64,000 bases of DNA from Pontibacter aydingkolensis (GCF_019443125.1 NZ_JAHYXK010000001.1:186001-250000), one strand, 5' to 3'. Shown: positions 1-9,515, counted from the first letter of the stretch. Notes: generated by a model from the sequence alone, not told the origin. Program-made: numbers and translations.

Positions 1-58
1 CATCAAGTTAATATAACTTTAACAATCTAAAACCTCCCCAACACAACCAATCAAACAC

Positions 59-313
59 ATGCAAAAGTGCAATTTAAGTCACCAACTTCAACAACTACAC
101 CATTTAGATAAACAGCAATTAGACAAAATCAAAGGCTTTATATCAATTATACTTTGTAAAGAATCTAATTGCACTCTACCAAATGCACTAGGTTTTATGC
201 AACTAGCACAAACACACCTCGTTAAACTAAACATTAAACAATATCTAGATTACTTTATTGAGAGAAATTTACATGAAACGACATATATTATTATTCGCCC
301 TGATCCTTTTTAG
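59..313 (+). CDS. doubtful small ORF ahead of the T9SS protein
   Basis: An 84-codon ORF in an AT-rich leader. It runs 41 bases into the signal-peptide region of the next gene in another frame. The product is rich in Leu, Gln and His and has no signal peptide or recognisable motif. I see no ribosome binding site. Codon use is AT-rich, unlike the neighbours. It may be a chance ORF in the 5' leader of the next gene, or a small leader peptide. No function is assigned. Confidence 0.2.
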   Translation: MQKCNLSHQLQQLHHLDKQQLDKIKGFISIILCKESNCTLPNALGFMQLAQTHLVKLNIKQYLDYFIERNLHETTYIIIRPDPF

Positions 314-1787
314 CTTACATAACCTTCGTGCACAAGGTACATGCATACAAACCGACGCCTGCTTCGAGTACAAGCTACTAGGAGCCACCCGGTTTAATGA
401 CGAAACAGTTAAGCTGATGTACACCGTCAAAATTCTATGCGGGAACAAGCTTGACTACATCGCATTTGAGCTTCCTGAAGGGTCTAAAGCTGCGACGCCA
501 GCAAATGTATTGCAGCAAAACAACGACTACGTTGTACGAAACGGAAAGACCAGCAACCAAGGCCAGAACCAGATTGACACCGAGTTTAACGCTCTACAGT
601 TCAATGCCAAAAACACGGCTGCGATAAATAACGGCCAGGAAGACCTTTTTGAATTTTACCTGACCAACGAAGATTATAACACCCTTGCAGCGACAGGCAT
701 GCGCGTGCAGACAAAAACCAGCAACGGCACAATAGGCCAGGTAATGTTTGACCTGAATGCCTGTGCCACTGTACCTGCACCCGGCCAGGACCCTAACACA
801 AGATGCGAACTTGACCTGGGAGAAGCCACCTTCAGCTTTATAGATGCAATCAGTTTCCCCGATGGCAATACGACTGTCAGGTTTCTGGTGAAGAACAATA
901 CTGCAACTGATTTAACACAACTACTGATCGAAACACCAAATACATCAGCGCCTATCGCTGTTTCATCAGGCAATAATGGCAGCGCCTACAAAGCTAAGTA
1001 TAACTACAGCACAACAATAGACCAGGATGCTAACCTGATCACCTTTAACAGCCAGAACACAAAGGGCTACGCCAATGGCAGGACAGACATTTTCGCCATC
1101 ATAGTACCTACTACCGCTTATGAAACAGATCCTTTTTTCCAGATTACCCTTTTTGCCGGCAACACTGTGGTGAGCACAGGCTTTAACACTCAGACCTGCA
1201 AAGACACTCCTATTAATCCACTAGCTGTGGAACTGATCTCGTTTGAAGGCATTTCCACAAAAAGTGGCATAGAACTTAATTGGAGCACAGCATCAGAAAC
1301 AGACAATGCCGGATTCGAAGTGGAGCGTAGCCAGGACGGAAAGTCATTCGATAAAATCGAAACGGTTGCAGGGGCAGGTAACTCTACGGTTAAGGTAAGC
1401 TATACTTTTACCGATGCGACCGCCGGGAAAGGCACTCATTATTACCGCCTGAAGCAAACAGACCATAGCGGCGCCTTTGAGTATAGCAGCCTGATAGCAG
1501 TTACTCAGACACAGTCCATAACAACTGACAACCTGTCTGTTTACCCCAATCCTGCCACCGGAAACTACTTTACGGTTGGACTAAAAAACAACGTAGCCAG
1601 CCAAAGCACTACTGCACTGCAAATAATGGATACAAACGGACATGTAGTTTATAACCAACAGGTAGCCAGCGGCACTCAACAAATGGACCTGTCGCTTTCA
1701 GAGCTAAAGCTGCCGGGCGGGATTTACCTTGTTAAGTTACACTATGGCTCACAAACAGAAACAAAGAAACTGATTATACCCCGATAA
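273..1787 (+). CDS. secreted protein with T9SS type A C-terminal sorting domain
   Basis: The ATG at 273 is preferred over the in-frame ATG at 258 because it places a clean signal peptide (MKRHILLFALILFSLHNLRAQ) at the very N-terminus. Residues about 25-310 form two similar beta-rich segments, each with paired Cys residues. Residues about 318-410 look like the fibronectin-like module (VELISFEG... WSTASETDNAGFEVERS) common in Cytophagales exoproteins. Residues about 418-504 are a Por_Secre_tail (SVYPNPATGN ... GGIYLVKL ... KKLIIPR). This tail is the signal for type IX secretion across the outer membrane and usually for attachment to the cell surface. The substrate is unknown and no catalytic domain is visible. 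A hairpin terminator follows. Confidence 0.85.
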   Translation: MKRHILLFALILFSLHNLRAQGTCIQTDACFEYKLLGATRFNDETVKLMYTVKILCGNKLDYIAFELPEGSKAATPANVLQQNNDYVVRNGKTSNQGQNQIDTEFNALQFNAKNTAAINNGQEDLFEFYLTNEDYNTLAATGMRVQTKTSNGTIGQVMFDLNACATVPAPGQDPNTRCELDLGEATFSFIDAISFPDGNTTVRFLVKNNTATDLTQLLIETPNTSAPIAVSSGNNGSAYKAKYNYSTTIDQDANLITFNSQNTKGYANGRTDIFAIIVPTTAYETDPFFQITLFAGNTVVSTGFNTQTCKDTPINPLAVELISFEGISTKSGIELNWSTASETDNAGFEVERSQDGKSFDKIETVAGAGNSTVKVSYTFTDATAGKGTHYYRLKQTDHSGAFEYSSLIAVTQTQSITTDNLSVYPNPATGNYFTVGLKNNVASQSTTALQIMDTNGHVVYNQQVASGTQQMDLSLSELKLPGGIYLVKLHYGSQTETKKLIIPR

Positions 1788-1802
1788 AATCACCCTTAAC
1801 TA

Positions 1803-1838
1803 AATAAGCGGGAGTGCACTATCAAACTTCCGCTTATT
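1803..1838 (+). terminator. intrinsic terminator after the T9SS protein
   Basis: The arms AATAAGCGG and CCGCTTATT pair around a loop, and a T-rich stretch follows. It lies 16 bases after the stop codon and separates this gene from the YceI gene. Confidence 0.65.
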
Positions 1839-1902
1839 CTTCTTAAGAAACGAAACAATAAGGGATATAACCAGTTCATATTAATATACATACGCCACTT
1901 TT

Positions 1903-2487
1903 ATGAAACCGCTTTTCATGCTGCTACTAACCTATTTGCTTTGCTGGCAGGTTAGTTTAGGACAGCAAAATTCTTACACCGGCAATGGCCAGGTCACCTT
2001 CTCAGCCGGAGCCCCCCTTGATTTGATCAAGGGCACCTCTACTGCGATAACAGGAAGTATAAATCAGGTAACAGGCAAAGTATACTTCGAGATACCTGTA
2101 AAGTCTTTTCAGTTTGCGAACTCCCTGATGGAGGAACGCTTCAACAACAAATACATGAAGACAGACAGGCACCCTAAAGCTACTTTTATTGGCGAGGTGA
2201 CAAGCTTTAGCCAGAACAGCAAAGAAGTTACAGCACATGGCATACTGTCTATCCATGGCGTGTCTAAACGCAGAAGTATAAAGGGCACGCTTGTAAAAGA
2301 GGGAGGCAAGTTTATACTTAAGTCGGGGTTCGTTGTGAGCACAAAAGACCACCATATAGAATCGCCGAAGCTTACCGGCGGGTTTATGGCCGAGCATATT
2401 AACGTAAACCTGCACCTGCAGCTAATACCTGAAAATGTTACTCCACAGGTAGCAACAGTATATCCTGCTAAAAAAGGCCTTAAATAA
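1903..2487 (+). CDS. YceI family lipocalin-like secreted protein
   Basis: The 194-residue product starts with a signal peptide (MKPLFMLLLTYLLCWQVSLGQ). The rest has the YceI signature: a beta-barrel with F(Q)FANSLMEERFNNKYMKTDRHPKATFIGEV, followed by a middle G-x-L-x-I-H-G-V segment. YceI proteins are periplasmic lipocalin-like barrels that bind isoprenoid or other amphiphilic ligands. Several Bacteroidota paralogues are annotated only as YceI family. The C-terminal end (after about residue 178) is a short Lys-rich tail outside the domain. The last 8 bases overlap tail-to-tail with the biotin ligase gene on the other strand. Confidence 0.85.
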   Translation: MKPLFMLLLTYLLCWQVSLGQQNSYTGNGQVTFSAGAPLDLIKGTSTAITGSINQVTGKVYFEIPVKSFQFANSLMEERFNNKYMKTDRHPKATFIGEVTSFSQNSKEVTAHGILSIHGVSKRRSIKGTLVKEGGKFILKSGFVVSTKDHHIESPKLTGGFMAEHINVNLHLQLIPENVTPQVATVYPAKKGLK

Positions 2488-3229
2488 CGAAGGTTATTTC
2501 CTTAAAGCCAAAATACCGCAGCTCCGCCTCTATTTCCACGGCAAGGCGGCCATCATCGTCTACGCCCAGTATCTGGCCCTGTACTAACTGGTCCTGTACT
2601 TCAAACGTATGGGTTTCCTGGTAGCGGTAAAGCACCTGGAGGTATTCATACTTTAGCTTAGCTGTTTTGCCATTTCGCAGTTCCAGGTATCTTTTTTCCA
2701 ACAGTTCCAGCAGCCTTTTCGTAACTTGCTCCAGATTCAGAGTATAACCTAATACATTAGCAAGGGATGTGGCCGTTGTATAACAAAACTGAAGCTGGTT
2801 CACATTTAAACCAATCCCGATAATACTGTGTTGTAAAGTCAGGCTATTTATTGCGTTTTCTATTAGAATCCCGCCAAGTTTTTTATCTTCAAAGTATAAA
2901 TCGTTTGGCCACTTTACCTGAGCCTTTTGCAGGCCCAGTTCGCGGAGCAGGTCCAGCACGCCCAACGATACAGCCATGTTAAGGTAAAACTGGTGCTTGA
3001 TAGCCAGAAATTTTGGCATTAATACTACTGATAAGGTAATGTTTTGCCCGGCTTCGGCCTCCCAGGTATTGCCACGCTGGCCACGGCCCGCAGTCTGGTG
3101 TGCCGTAACTACCGTGCAACCCTCTGTGGCTTCATTTTTGATAAGAAGCTGATGGGCCTCAGAGTTAGTAGAAGGGCATACCGGCAGAAAATATAGCTGC
3201 TGGCCTATAAACAGCGTATTAGGCAACAT
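2480..3229 (-). CDS. birA: biotin--[acetyl-CoA-carboxylase] ligase
   Basis: The enzyme activates biotin as biotinyl-AMP and attaches it to the biotin carrier protein of acetyl-CoA carboxylase. The 249-residue protein has the biotin/lipoate ligase fold, with the adenylate-binding loop GRGQRGNTW (about 47-56), KWPNDLY (about 105-111) and KLGGILIE (about 115-122). The short C-terminal SH3-like domain is present. The N-terminal DNA-binding helix-turn-helix of E. coli BirA is missing, so this is the monofunctional type without repressor activity. It is divergently transcribed from rsfS, with 50 bases between the start codons. Confidence 0.93.
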   Translation of the reverse strand: MLPNTLFIGQQLYFLPVCPSTNSEAHQLLIKNEATEGCTVVTAHQTAGRGQRGNTWEAEAGQNITLSVVLMPKFLAIKHQFYLNMAVSLGVLDLLRELGLQKAQVKWPNDLYFEDKKLGGILIENAINSLTLQHSIIGIGLNVNQLQFCYTTATSLANVLGYTLNLEQVTKRLLELLEKRYLELRNGKTAKLKYEYLQVLYRYQETHTFEVQDQLVQGQILGVDDDGRLAVEIEAELRYFGFKEITFVI

Positions 3230-3248
3230 ACTTTAACTCAGAATTTAA

Positions 3249-3256
3249 TACTTTTG
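3249..3256 (+). promoter_or_regulatory. candidate -7 promoter box for rsfS operon
   Basis: TACTTTTG matches the Bacteroidota -7 consensus TAnnTTTG, 23 bases before the rsfS start codon, in the short gap to the divergent birA gene. Confidence 0.5.
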
Positions 3257-3279
3257 TACATCAAATTTAAGTATAGCAA

Positions 3280-3654
3280 ATGAAAGAAACCAAGGTTGAG
3301 GCTAATTCAGACATATTGGCAGAACTAGTCGTGAAGGGAATGCAGGAGAAAAAAGCATCCGATATTGTCATAATTAACCTCAAATCACTTAAGAATGCCG
3401 TATCTGATTACTTCGTTATAGCATCAGCCAACTCCGACACACAGCTTGATGCCATCGCCACTTCTATTGAAGAAGAGGTTTTTAAAGCAATAAGACAAAA
3501 TCCGTGGCAAAGTGAAGGCCGCATCAACAAAGAGTGGGTGCTGCTGGATTACGTAGATGTGGTAGCTCACGTCTTTCTGAAAGACAAGCGCGAATTTTAT
3601 GCCCTGGAAGAGCTTTGGGGCGATGCCAGCATAAAACACGTAGAGGCTGTCTAA
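3280..3654 (+). CDS. rsfS: ribosome silencing factor RsfS (Iojap/RsfA)
   Basis: RsfS binds ribosomal protein uL14 on the 50S subunit and blocks joining to 30S when nutrients are scarce. The 124-residue protein has the typical Iojap-domain features: DIVIINLKSLKNAVSDYFVIASANS near residues 27-52 and the WVLLDYVDVVAHVF segment near 86-99. Length and domain coverage are normal. It is the first gene of an apparent operon with ftsH, which starts 61 bases downstream. This pairing is common in Bacteroidota. Confidence 0.93.
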   Translation: MKETKVEANSDILAELVVKGMQEKKASDIVIINLKSLKNAVSDYFVIASANSDTQLDAIATSIEEEVFKAIRQNPWQSEGRINKEWVLLDYVDVVAHVFLKDKREFYALEELWGDASIKHVEAV

Positions 3655-3715
3655 CGCATTTGGCCTGAACATTTGATTGTGGCCAATGTTTACATACAAC
3701 TGAAATTAAACATCA

Positions 3716-5839
3716 ATGGCAGAAAATAATAAAAAAGGCAATAACAAAAAGAAGAAGCCGATCATTCCGAACACCCCCCCGCGCCCAACTATGCAGTTGT
3801 GGATGCTGGCTGTTTTGATCCTGCTGATTTTCGGACTTACTTACCTTAACAAGAGCAACTCTTCTGTGGAAACCACCCAACAGGAGTTTGAAGAAATGCT
3901 GCTTAGCGGTGATGTAAAGAAACTGAACATCGTGAACGGCAAAACAGTCGAGGTTATCCTGAAAGATGAGGCTTTACAAAATGAAAAGTATAAGCAAGAC
4001 CTGACAGACCGTGGCATGCTTAGCATGGAACAGGGTCCGCATTATCATTTCCAGGTTATCTCTGCAGAGTCTTTTAAAGAAGACCTGGACAAGTTGCAGG
4101 CTAACTTACCTAAAGACCAGCATGTAGGCTATAACCTGGTAGACCGTACCGGTTTTGCCGATTTCTTCCTGCAATGGGGCTTCCTGATACTGCTGGTATT
4201 TGGATTCTGGTTCCTGATGCGCCGCGTAACATCCGGTGGCGCAGGTGGCCAGATCTTCAACATCGGCAAATCTAAAGCTGCTCTTTTTGATGCAGAGAAC
4301 AAGGTTAAGATCACGTTTAAGGACGTAGCCGGCCTTGAAGAAGCAAAAGAAGAAGTACAGGAGATCGTGGAATTCCTGAAGAACCCAAGCAAGTTTACCA
4401 TACTTGGTGGTAAGATACCAAAAGGTGCTTTGCTGGTAGGCCCTCCGGGTACCGGTAAAACGTTGCTTGCAAAAGCCGTGGCAGGCGAGGCCGATGTGCC
4501 TTTCTTCTCACTTTCAGGCTCCGACTTTGTGGAGATGTTCGTGGGTGTAGGTGCAGCGCGTGTACGCGACCTGTTTAAGCAGGCAAAGGCCAAGGCACCT
4601 TGTATTATCTTTATAGATGAGATTGATGCGATTGGCCGCCACCGTAGCCGCGGTGCAACGCCAGGCGGTAACGATGAACGTGAGAATACACTGAACTCCC
4701 TGCTTGTGGAGATGGATGGTTTTGCAACCGACTCAGGTGTAATTATACTTGCAGCCACTAACCGCCCTGATACACTTGACTCAGCTTTACTGCGCCCTGG
4801 CCGTTTCGACCGCCAGGTAAGTATAGACAAGCCGGACATTAACGGCCGTACCGAGATATTTGCAGTGCACCTGAAGCCGCTTACCCTGGCCCCTGATGTG
4901 GATGCTAAGAAGCTGGCAGCGCAGACACCAGGTTTTGCCGGTGCCGAGATTGCCAACGTGTGTAACGAGGCAGCTCTGATCGCGGCAAGACGCAACAAGA
5001 AGGCTGTAGAAATGCAGGACTTTAACGATGCCGTTGACCGTGTAATAGGTGGTCTGGAGAAAAAGAATAAGATCATCTCTCCGGAAGAAAAGAAAATTGT
5101 GGCTTACCACGAGGCCGGCCACGCTATTGCAGGCTGGTTCCTGGAGCATGCCGATCCGTTGGTGAAGGTGAGTATCGTACCGCGTGGTGTTGCCGCGTTG
5201 GGTTATGCACAGTACCTGCCAAAAGAGCAGTTCCTTTATACTACTGAGCAGCTGATAGACGAAATGTGCATGGCCCTTGGCGGACGTGCCGCTGAAGACA
5301 TTGTTTTCGGAAAGATATCTACAGGCGCGTTAAGCGACTTGGAGCGTATCACTAAAATGGCTTACAGCATAGTAACTATGTATGGTATGAACTCTAAGAT
5401 AGGTAACGTTTCGTTCTACGACTCTAAGCAGACTGACATGGCCTTTAACAAGCCATACTCTGAAGCTACTGCCGAAACAATTGACGAAGAAGTTCGCCAG
5501 ATTATCAGTGCTGCTTACGAGCGTACAAAAGCCCTGTTGAGAGATAAGATAGATGCCCTGGAAATTGTTGCCAAGGAACTGTTGGAGAAAGAGATTCTAT
5601 TCCAGAGTGACCTGGAGCGTTTAGTTGGCAAGCGTCCGTTTGAGGCCCTTACAACATACCAGGCGCATACAGCAGGTACCGACAGAAGCCAGACGAAGAG
5701 CGAAGTGGAGAATACCCACCCAGTAGAGCTTGGCCAAACCGAACATCCGGAGCAGGAAGAAGGTAGTGTACCAGGTACGCCACTAGAAGACCAGGGCACA
5801 CCAGCCGAAAGTGACAACATCAACTCCAGAACAGCTTAG
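3716..5839 (+). CDS. ftsH: ATP-dependent zinc metalloprotease FtsH
   Basis: FtsH is a hexameric inner-membrane AAA+ protease that degrades unassembled membrane proteins and some soluble regulators. A Lys/Asn-rich N-terminus precedes a first transmembrane helix (about 27-44). A periplasmic domain and a second helix (about 150-168) follow. The AAA module carries Walker A GPPGTGKT (about 242-249), Walker B FIDEID (about 299-304) and an SRH region with RPGRFDR. The zinc site HEAGH lies at about 465-469. The last 60 residues are an acidic, Glu/Pro-rich tail typical of Bacteroidota FtsH. It has only about three copies of the window-wide AAGTATA motif. The LUD-domain gene starts 8 bases later. Confidence 0.97.
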   Translation: MAENNKKGNNKKKKPIIPNTPPRPTMQLWMLAVLILLIFGLTYLNKSNSSVETTQQEFEEMLLSGDVKKLNIVNGKTVEVILKDEALQNEKYKQDLTDRGMLSMEQGPHYHFQVISAESFKEDLDKLQANLPKDQHVGYNLVDRTGFADFFLQWGFLILLVFGFWFLMRRVTSGGAGGQIFNIGKSKAALFDAENKVKITFKDVAGLEEAKEEVQEIVEFLKNPSKFTILGGKIPKGALLVGPPGTGKTLLAKAVAGEADVPFFSLSGSDFVEMFVGVGAARVRDLFKQAKAKAPCIIFIDEIDAIGRHRSRGATPGGNDERENTLNSLLVEMDGFATDSGVIILAATNRPDTLDSALLRPGRFDRQVSIDKPDINGRTEIFAVHLKPLTLAPDVDAKKLAAQTPGFAGAEIANVCNEAALIAARRNKKAVEMQDFNDAVDRVIGGLEKKNKIISPEEKKIVAYHEAGHAIAGWFLEHADPLVKVSIVPRGVAALGYAQYLPKEQFLYTTEQLIDEMCMALGGRAAEDIVFGKISTGALSDLERITKMAYSIVTMYGMNSKIGNVSFYDSKQTDMAFNKPYSEATAETIDEEVRQIISAAYERTKALLRDKIDALEIVAKELLEKEILFQSDLERLVGKRPFEALTTYQAHTAGTDRSQTKSEVENTHPVELGQTEHPEQEEGSVPGTPLEDQGTPAESDNINSRTA

Positions 5840-5847
5840 TAACAAGC

Positions 5848-6501
5848 ATGTACGAAGCAAAATCAAAAGAAATAGTTTTAAGAAGAGTAAGAGAGGCGCT
5901 GGCTAAGTCGGCGCCTTTTCTACCTCCTACCCCGGACTTTACCTCGCCGCTACACCCGCCTATTGCATTAGAAGACCTTTCGGTGGTTTTTGCCGAGAAC
6001 TTTATAAAGAATGCCGGTGTGTTTATTTACTGCGATAACGAGGAAGCCTTTTTTGACCAGCTTTTTATCTATAAAAAAGAGCAAAACCTGCAGCACTTAT
6101 ATGTGTGGGAGTCTAACCTGCAAAACGCTTTGCACCATGCCGGTATCGAGTTCTATTCAGACCAGGATAATTTTGTGCGCGACGCAGAGGCAAGCTTGAC
6201 CACCTGCGAATCTTTGATTACCCGTACTGGAAGTGTATTGGTAAGTTCTGCCAATGCCGGAGGCCGCCGCCTGAGCATTTATCCGCCTACACACATGGTA
6301 GTTGCAAAAGCCAGCCAACTGGTGCCTGATATTAAAGACGGTTTGCAGCGTATCCGCGATAAGTATAAAGAGAACTTCCCCTCAATGGTATCAATGGTAA
6401 GCGGGCCGAGCCGGACAGCTGATATTGAGAAAACTTTGGTAATGGGCGCGCACGGACCTAAACAGCTAGTACTTTTCCTGATTGATGACCTTCCGCATTA
6501 A
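5848..6501 (+). CDS. LUD domain protein (LutC/YkgG-like)
   Basis: This 217-residue protein has the LUD fold seen in LutC, a component of the lactate-oxidising LutABC complex. The signature segment is LITRTGSVLVSSANAGGRRLSIYPPTHMVVAKASQLVPDI (about 120-165), with the ending MVSGPSRTADIEKTLVMGAHGPKQL typical of the family. No lutA or lutB lies nearby. A stand-alone LUD gene after ftsH is a recurring arrangement in Bacteroidota, so its role here may differ from lactate oxidation. The stop codon overlaps the start of lpxH by 20 bases, which supports translational coupling. Confidence 0.82.
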   Translation: MYEAKSKEIVLRRVREALAKSAPFLPPTPDFTSPLHPPIALEDLSVVFAENFIKNAGVFIYCDNEEAFFDQLFIYKKEQNLQHLYVWESNLQNALHHAGIEFYSDQDNFVRDAEASLTTCESLITRTGSVLVSSANAGGRRLSIYPPTHMVVAKASQLVPDIKDGLQRIRDKYKENFPSMVSMVSGPSRTADIEKTLVMGAHGPKQLVLFLIDDLPH

Positions 6502-7255
6502 CAAGTTAGAAGCAGGTAAGAAAGTATACTTTGCCTCCGATTTCCATTTAGGAGTACCTGATGCCGCCACCAGCCTTGCCCGCGAAAAAAAGATCGTAAA
6601 ATGGCTGGACATGGCAAAACAGGATGCAGCAGCCATACTTTTGCTAGGTGATATCTTCGATTTCTGGTTCGAATACAAACATGCCATTCCCAAAGGCTTT
6701 ATAAGGCTGCAAGGCAAACTGGCCGAGATAACCGACGCAGGCATACCGGTATACTTTTTCACGGGGAACCATGATATGTGGATGTTTGATTACTTTCCGA
6801 AGGAACTGAACATACCCGTACTTCGTGACCCGATCTCTACAAGTATAAACGGCCATACATTTTACATTGGCCACGGCGATGGCTTAGGTCCCGGCGACCA
6901 TACGTATAAAATACTCAAGCGTGTATTTAACAACAAAGCCTGCCAATGGCTGTTTGCCCGCGTTCATCCTAACCTGGGTATAGGCGTGGCTAACATGTGG
7001 TCCAGAAGAAGCCGCATTAGCAATGTAAAAAAAGACGAGGCCTTTTTAGGAGAAGATGAGTGGCTGGTGCAGTACTGCAAAGAGGTGCAGGTAAAGCAAC
7101 ATCACGACTTTTATGTATTCGGACACCGCCACCTGCCGCTGGATATTCCTATTGATGAGAAGAGCCGCTACCTGAACCTGGGAGAATGGGTCAATTTTTG
7201 CACGTATGGTGTTTACGACGGAGACAAGTTTGAACTAAAGACCTTTGAAGGCTAA
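6482..7255 (+). CDS. lpxH: UDP-2,3-diacylglucosamine hydrolase LpxH-like
   Basis: LpxH cleaves UDP-2,3-diacylglucosamine to lipid X and UMP in lipid A synthesis, at the inner face of the cytoplasmic membrane. The calcineurin-type metallophosphatase motifs are intact: DFH (20-22), GDIFDFW (about 56-62), GNHD (about 95-98), GHGD near 137 and GHRH (about 214-217). Length (257) is normal. The start overlaps the LUD gene by 20 bases; the next codon is also Met. The stop codon lies inside the start region of the next gene, so the three genes appear to be translated as a coupled set. Confidence 0.88.
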   Translation: MMTFRINKLEAGKKVYFASDFHLGVPDAATSLAREKKIVKWLDMAKQDAAAILLLGDIFDFWFEYKHAIPKGFIRLQGKLAEITDAGIPVYFFTGNHDMWMFDYFPKELNIPVLRDPISTSINGHTFYIGHGDGLGPGDHTYKILKRVFNNKACQWLFARVHPNLGIGVANMWSRRSRISNVKKDEAFLGEDEWLVQYCKEVQVKQHHDFYVFGHRHLPLDIPIDEKSRYLNLGEWVNFCTYGVYDGDKFELKTFEG

Positions 7256-8066
7256 AAACTACATAGCTATACTTTTGCTGGCGCTCTTAACAGCTGCCAC
7301 TTCAGCCTTTGCCCAGGATATGGTGCAGACTGCTACATTAAAGTATAGCCATAGTATAGCCATCTTCTCTCCTACCACCATCTCTAAAGACCGCAACGGT
7401 AATGTATACTTTCTGGCGCCTAATCGCAGCCTTTTAAGAGTAGATTCGCTAGGTCTGCCGCTGGGTACTTTTTCGCCGCCAACCCGTGGCCGCATTGCCA
7501 GCATAGACGCCTGGAATCCCATGAAGATCCTGCTTTTTTACGAAGACAGGCAGGAGCTGTTTTTACTCGACAGGTTTTTACGCCCTATAGGTAATACAAC
7601 GCTACCTGACTTTAACTATAACGGCACTGCAAAAGCCGCTGCGCTTGCCGCTGATGATAACTTCTGGCTTTTTGATGAAACAAACCTTACACTGAGTAAG
7701 CTGGACATGCAGTTGCGTAAAGTAACCATAGAAACACCTTTGAACCTGATTCTGGAGAAAGAGCGTTTTAACGTGAAGCAGCTGCGGGAGTATCAGAATA
7801 TGGTGTACTTAGTAGATACCAACGGCATTTTTGTTTTTGATAACCTGGGCAACTATAAGCGGAAAATACCAGTTGCAGATGTAGCTTATATCAACTTTCT
7901 GGATAACGAGCTATACTTTGTTCAGGACGGAGCACTGCATTTTATCGACCTTTATACTTCTGAAAAACGGACATTGCCGTTACCGAAGCCTTATGTGACA
8001 GCTTTAGCCAGTAAAGGTAAACTATATCTTTTCTCGGCTAAGCAACTGGATTTCTACTATTGGTAA
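7245..8066 (+). CDS. secreted protein, probable beta-propeller, TTG start
   Basis: The gene begins with TTG at 7245, 11 bases inside lpxH. This start is supported because it gives a complete signal peptide (MKAKNYIAILLLALLTAATSAFAQ); the next in-frame Met would remove it. The 273-residue product has repeated short strands of the form GNVYFLAPNRSLLRVDSLG, DNFWLFDETNLTLSKLD and MVYLVDTNGIFVFDNLGNY. These look like blades of a six- or seven-bladed propeller. I cannot assign a family. Its position behind lpxH hints at an envelope role, but this is inference. Confidence 0.75.
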   Translation: MKAKNYIAILLLALLTAATSAFAQDMVQTATLKYSHSIAIFSPTTISKDRNGNVYFLAPNRSLLRVDSLGLPLGTFSPPTRGRIASIDAWNPMKILLFYEDRQELFLLDRFLRPIGNTTLPDFNYNGTAKAAALAADDNFWLFDETNLTLSKLDMQLRKVTIETPLNLILEKERFNVKQLREYQNMVYLVDTNGIFVFDNLGNYKRKIPVADVAYINFLDNELYFVQDGALHFIDLYTSEKRTLPLPKPYVTALASKGKLYLFSAKQLDFYYW

Positions 8067-8072
8067 TGCCGC

Positions 8073-8402
8073 TTACTTTGTTTCCGAAAATACCTTCAAG
8101 CCAATTACTCCGGCAATAATCATCAGGATACAGAAAATACGGATCGCATCGCGGGGTTCGTTCAGGAAAACAATGCCAAGTATGGCCGTGCCAGCGGCTC
8201 CAATCCCTGTCCAAATAGCATAGGCGGTGCCAAGCGGCAAGTATTTCATGGCCTGGGCCAACAGCACAAAGCTCAGGATCATAACGATAACGGTGATTAT
8301 ACTTACACCCAACTTCGTAAAGCCTTCGCTATACTTTAGCCCAAAAGCCCAGCCAATTTCGCATATGCCTGCCAGTACCAGGTAAAACCACGCTGTATTC
8401 AT
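8073..8402 (-). CDS. gdx: SMR family transporter, Gdx/SugE type
   Basis: This 109-residue small multidrug resistance family protein has four predicted transmembrane helices and the conserved membrane Glu in CEIGWAFGLKYSEGF (E16). The segment PLGTAYAIWTGIGAAGTAILGI is that of the SugE/Gdx subfamily, whose characterised members export guanidinium by proton exchange as antiparallel dimers. The subtype call rests on the GWA-GLK and WTGIG signatures. No guanidine riboswitch is apparent upstream. A TACCTTTG -7 box lies 25 bases before the ATG. Confidence 0.82.
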   Translation of the reverse strand: MNTAWFYLVLAGICEIGWAFGLKYSEGFTKLGVSIITVIVMILSFVLLAQAMKYLPLGTAYAIWTGIGAAGTAILGIVFLNEPRDAIRIFCILMIIAGVIGLKVFSETK

Positions 8403-8426
8403 ACTATCTTCTTTATTTTTTCATGA

Positions 8427-8434
8427 CAAAGGTA
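8427..8434 (-). promoter_or_regulatory. candidate -7 promoter box for the SMR gene
   Basis: TACCTTTG on the minus strand fits TAnnTTTG, just upstream of the transporter gene. The identical box also precedes the cold-shock gene and the TPP-riboswitch gene. Confidence 0.5.
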
Positions 8435-8458
8435 CATATTCCTTAGGCCGGTGTAAAT

Positions 8459-8468
8459 AAGTATACTT
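8459..8468. repeat. palindromic AAGTATACTT copy of the iterated motif
   Basis: A full 10-base palindrome made of the two orientations of the AAGTATA motif. It touches the stop codon of the GNAT gene. Other full palindromes are at 24677-24686 and 28048-28057. Confidence 0.8.
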
Positions 8469-9337
8469 TAAACCAATGTCATCAGCATCTCATACTGCCC
8501 CAGTATCCGCTTAAAATAACGTTTCTGTAAGTAGGAGATAACATGTGTGCCTGCAGTATCGATGTTGATGCACATAAGTGCTGGAGCATCCGTAAGTTTT
8601 ACCGCCACGCGTAGCAGCGCTGTTGCTATGCCAGTGTTACGGCTATTTTTTGCTACAGCCAGTTGTGCTATTGCCCCGTTTTTCGGGTAAACTATAATAT
8701 AGCCAGTTAAACGTTTGTCCTCGTCACGAGCCTCCAGTATAGTGTTCTCATTTATACTTCGCTTTATAGATTGTACAGCATTTTGCCAGGTTGGTGCAAT
8801 GTCCCAGAAGCTCTGGTATAAATCCCAGTCTGGTTTAGAGGCTTTGGCAATCGTAATATTCTGTGGGGCTTCTGCTTGCAAAAGCAACTCTTCCTTTTTT
8901 ACCCGAAAGCAATCCAGTGAGCGTGTAGTCTGCATGCCTATACTTTGGTAGCTCTTTAAAGCAGGTATGTTCTCCTGTATTACCTCTAGCAAACAACACT
9001 CCACGCCGCTTTCACGCAGTTTAGGAACCAGAAAAGTATAGAGTTGCTGCGTAAGCCTGTGCCCTCGATATGCTGGTAAAACGCCTGTGCCGGCATTGTA
9101 GGCAGTAGGTTTTCCCAGCCATTCTCCCAAGCCTGTAAGTATAAATCCTACCATCTGGCCTCCGTTAAAAGCAGCCACACAAAAGCTTGGCTCTATGCCT
9201 TCACGCTGTACCTTGGCTTTAAATTGAGTTTCGTCTAATTGTATCGGCACCAGATAATCTGCAAAAGCCTTCAGAAAAGTCTGGTGCAGCACGGGCATTT
9301 CTTTGGCTGTTAAAAAAGAGAAGCTAAAATCTGTCAT
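8468..9337 (-). CDS. GNAT family protein with two acetyltransferase-like domains
   Basis: The 289-residue protein holds two GNAT-like halves. The first (about 1-140) contains VLPAYRGHRLTQQLYTFL, the acetyl-CoA pyrophosphate-binding loop (R/Q-x-x-G-x-G/A-like). The second (about 160-289) contains VAKNSRNTGIATALLRVA, a second such loop. Tandem GNAT proteins usually acetylate amino groups of small molecules or peptides. The substrate cannot be told from sequence. It stands alone between the SMR gene and the divergent alcohol dehydrogenase gene. Confidence 0.8.
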   Translation of the reverse strand: MTDFSFSFLTAKEMPVLHQTFLKAFADYLVPIQLDETQFKAKVQREGIEPSFCVAAFNGGQMVGFILTGLGEWLGKPTAYNAGTGVLPAYRGHRLTQQLYTFLVPKLRESGVECCLLEVIQENIPALKSYQSIGMQTTRSLDCFRVKKEELLLQAEAPQNITIAKASKPDWDLYQSFWDIAPTWQNAVQSIKRSINENTILEARDEDKRLTGYIIVYPKNGAIAQLAVAKNSRNTGIATALLRVAVKLTDAPALMCINIDTAGTHVISYLQKRYFKRILGQYEMLMTLV

Positions 9338-9515
9338 TTTGTAAGATGTAGAGCCTTTTTATTCTATGGTTAAAGTATAAATCATTGCTCGCCGGGTGCA
9401 CTGCTTTCCAGCCATTGTCCATTCAGTTTCACAACTACTTCTATACTACAACGTTATTACTTTTATTCAATAAGCCAAGCATTGGCTATGCAACTATTTC
9501 AAAACTATTTATACT

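Noticed and set aside
4129..5076. 315-residue ORF antisense to ftsH
   Set aside because: It lies fully inside the conserved ftsH gene and its Ser/Arg/Pro-rich product is what the codon bias of the sense strand produces.
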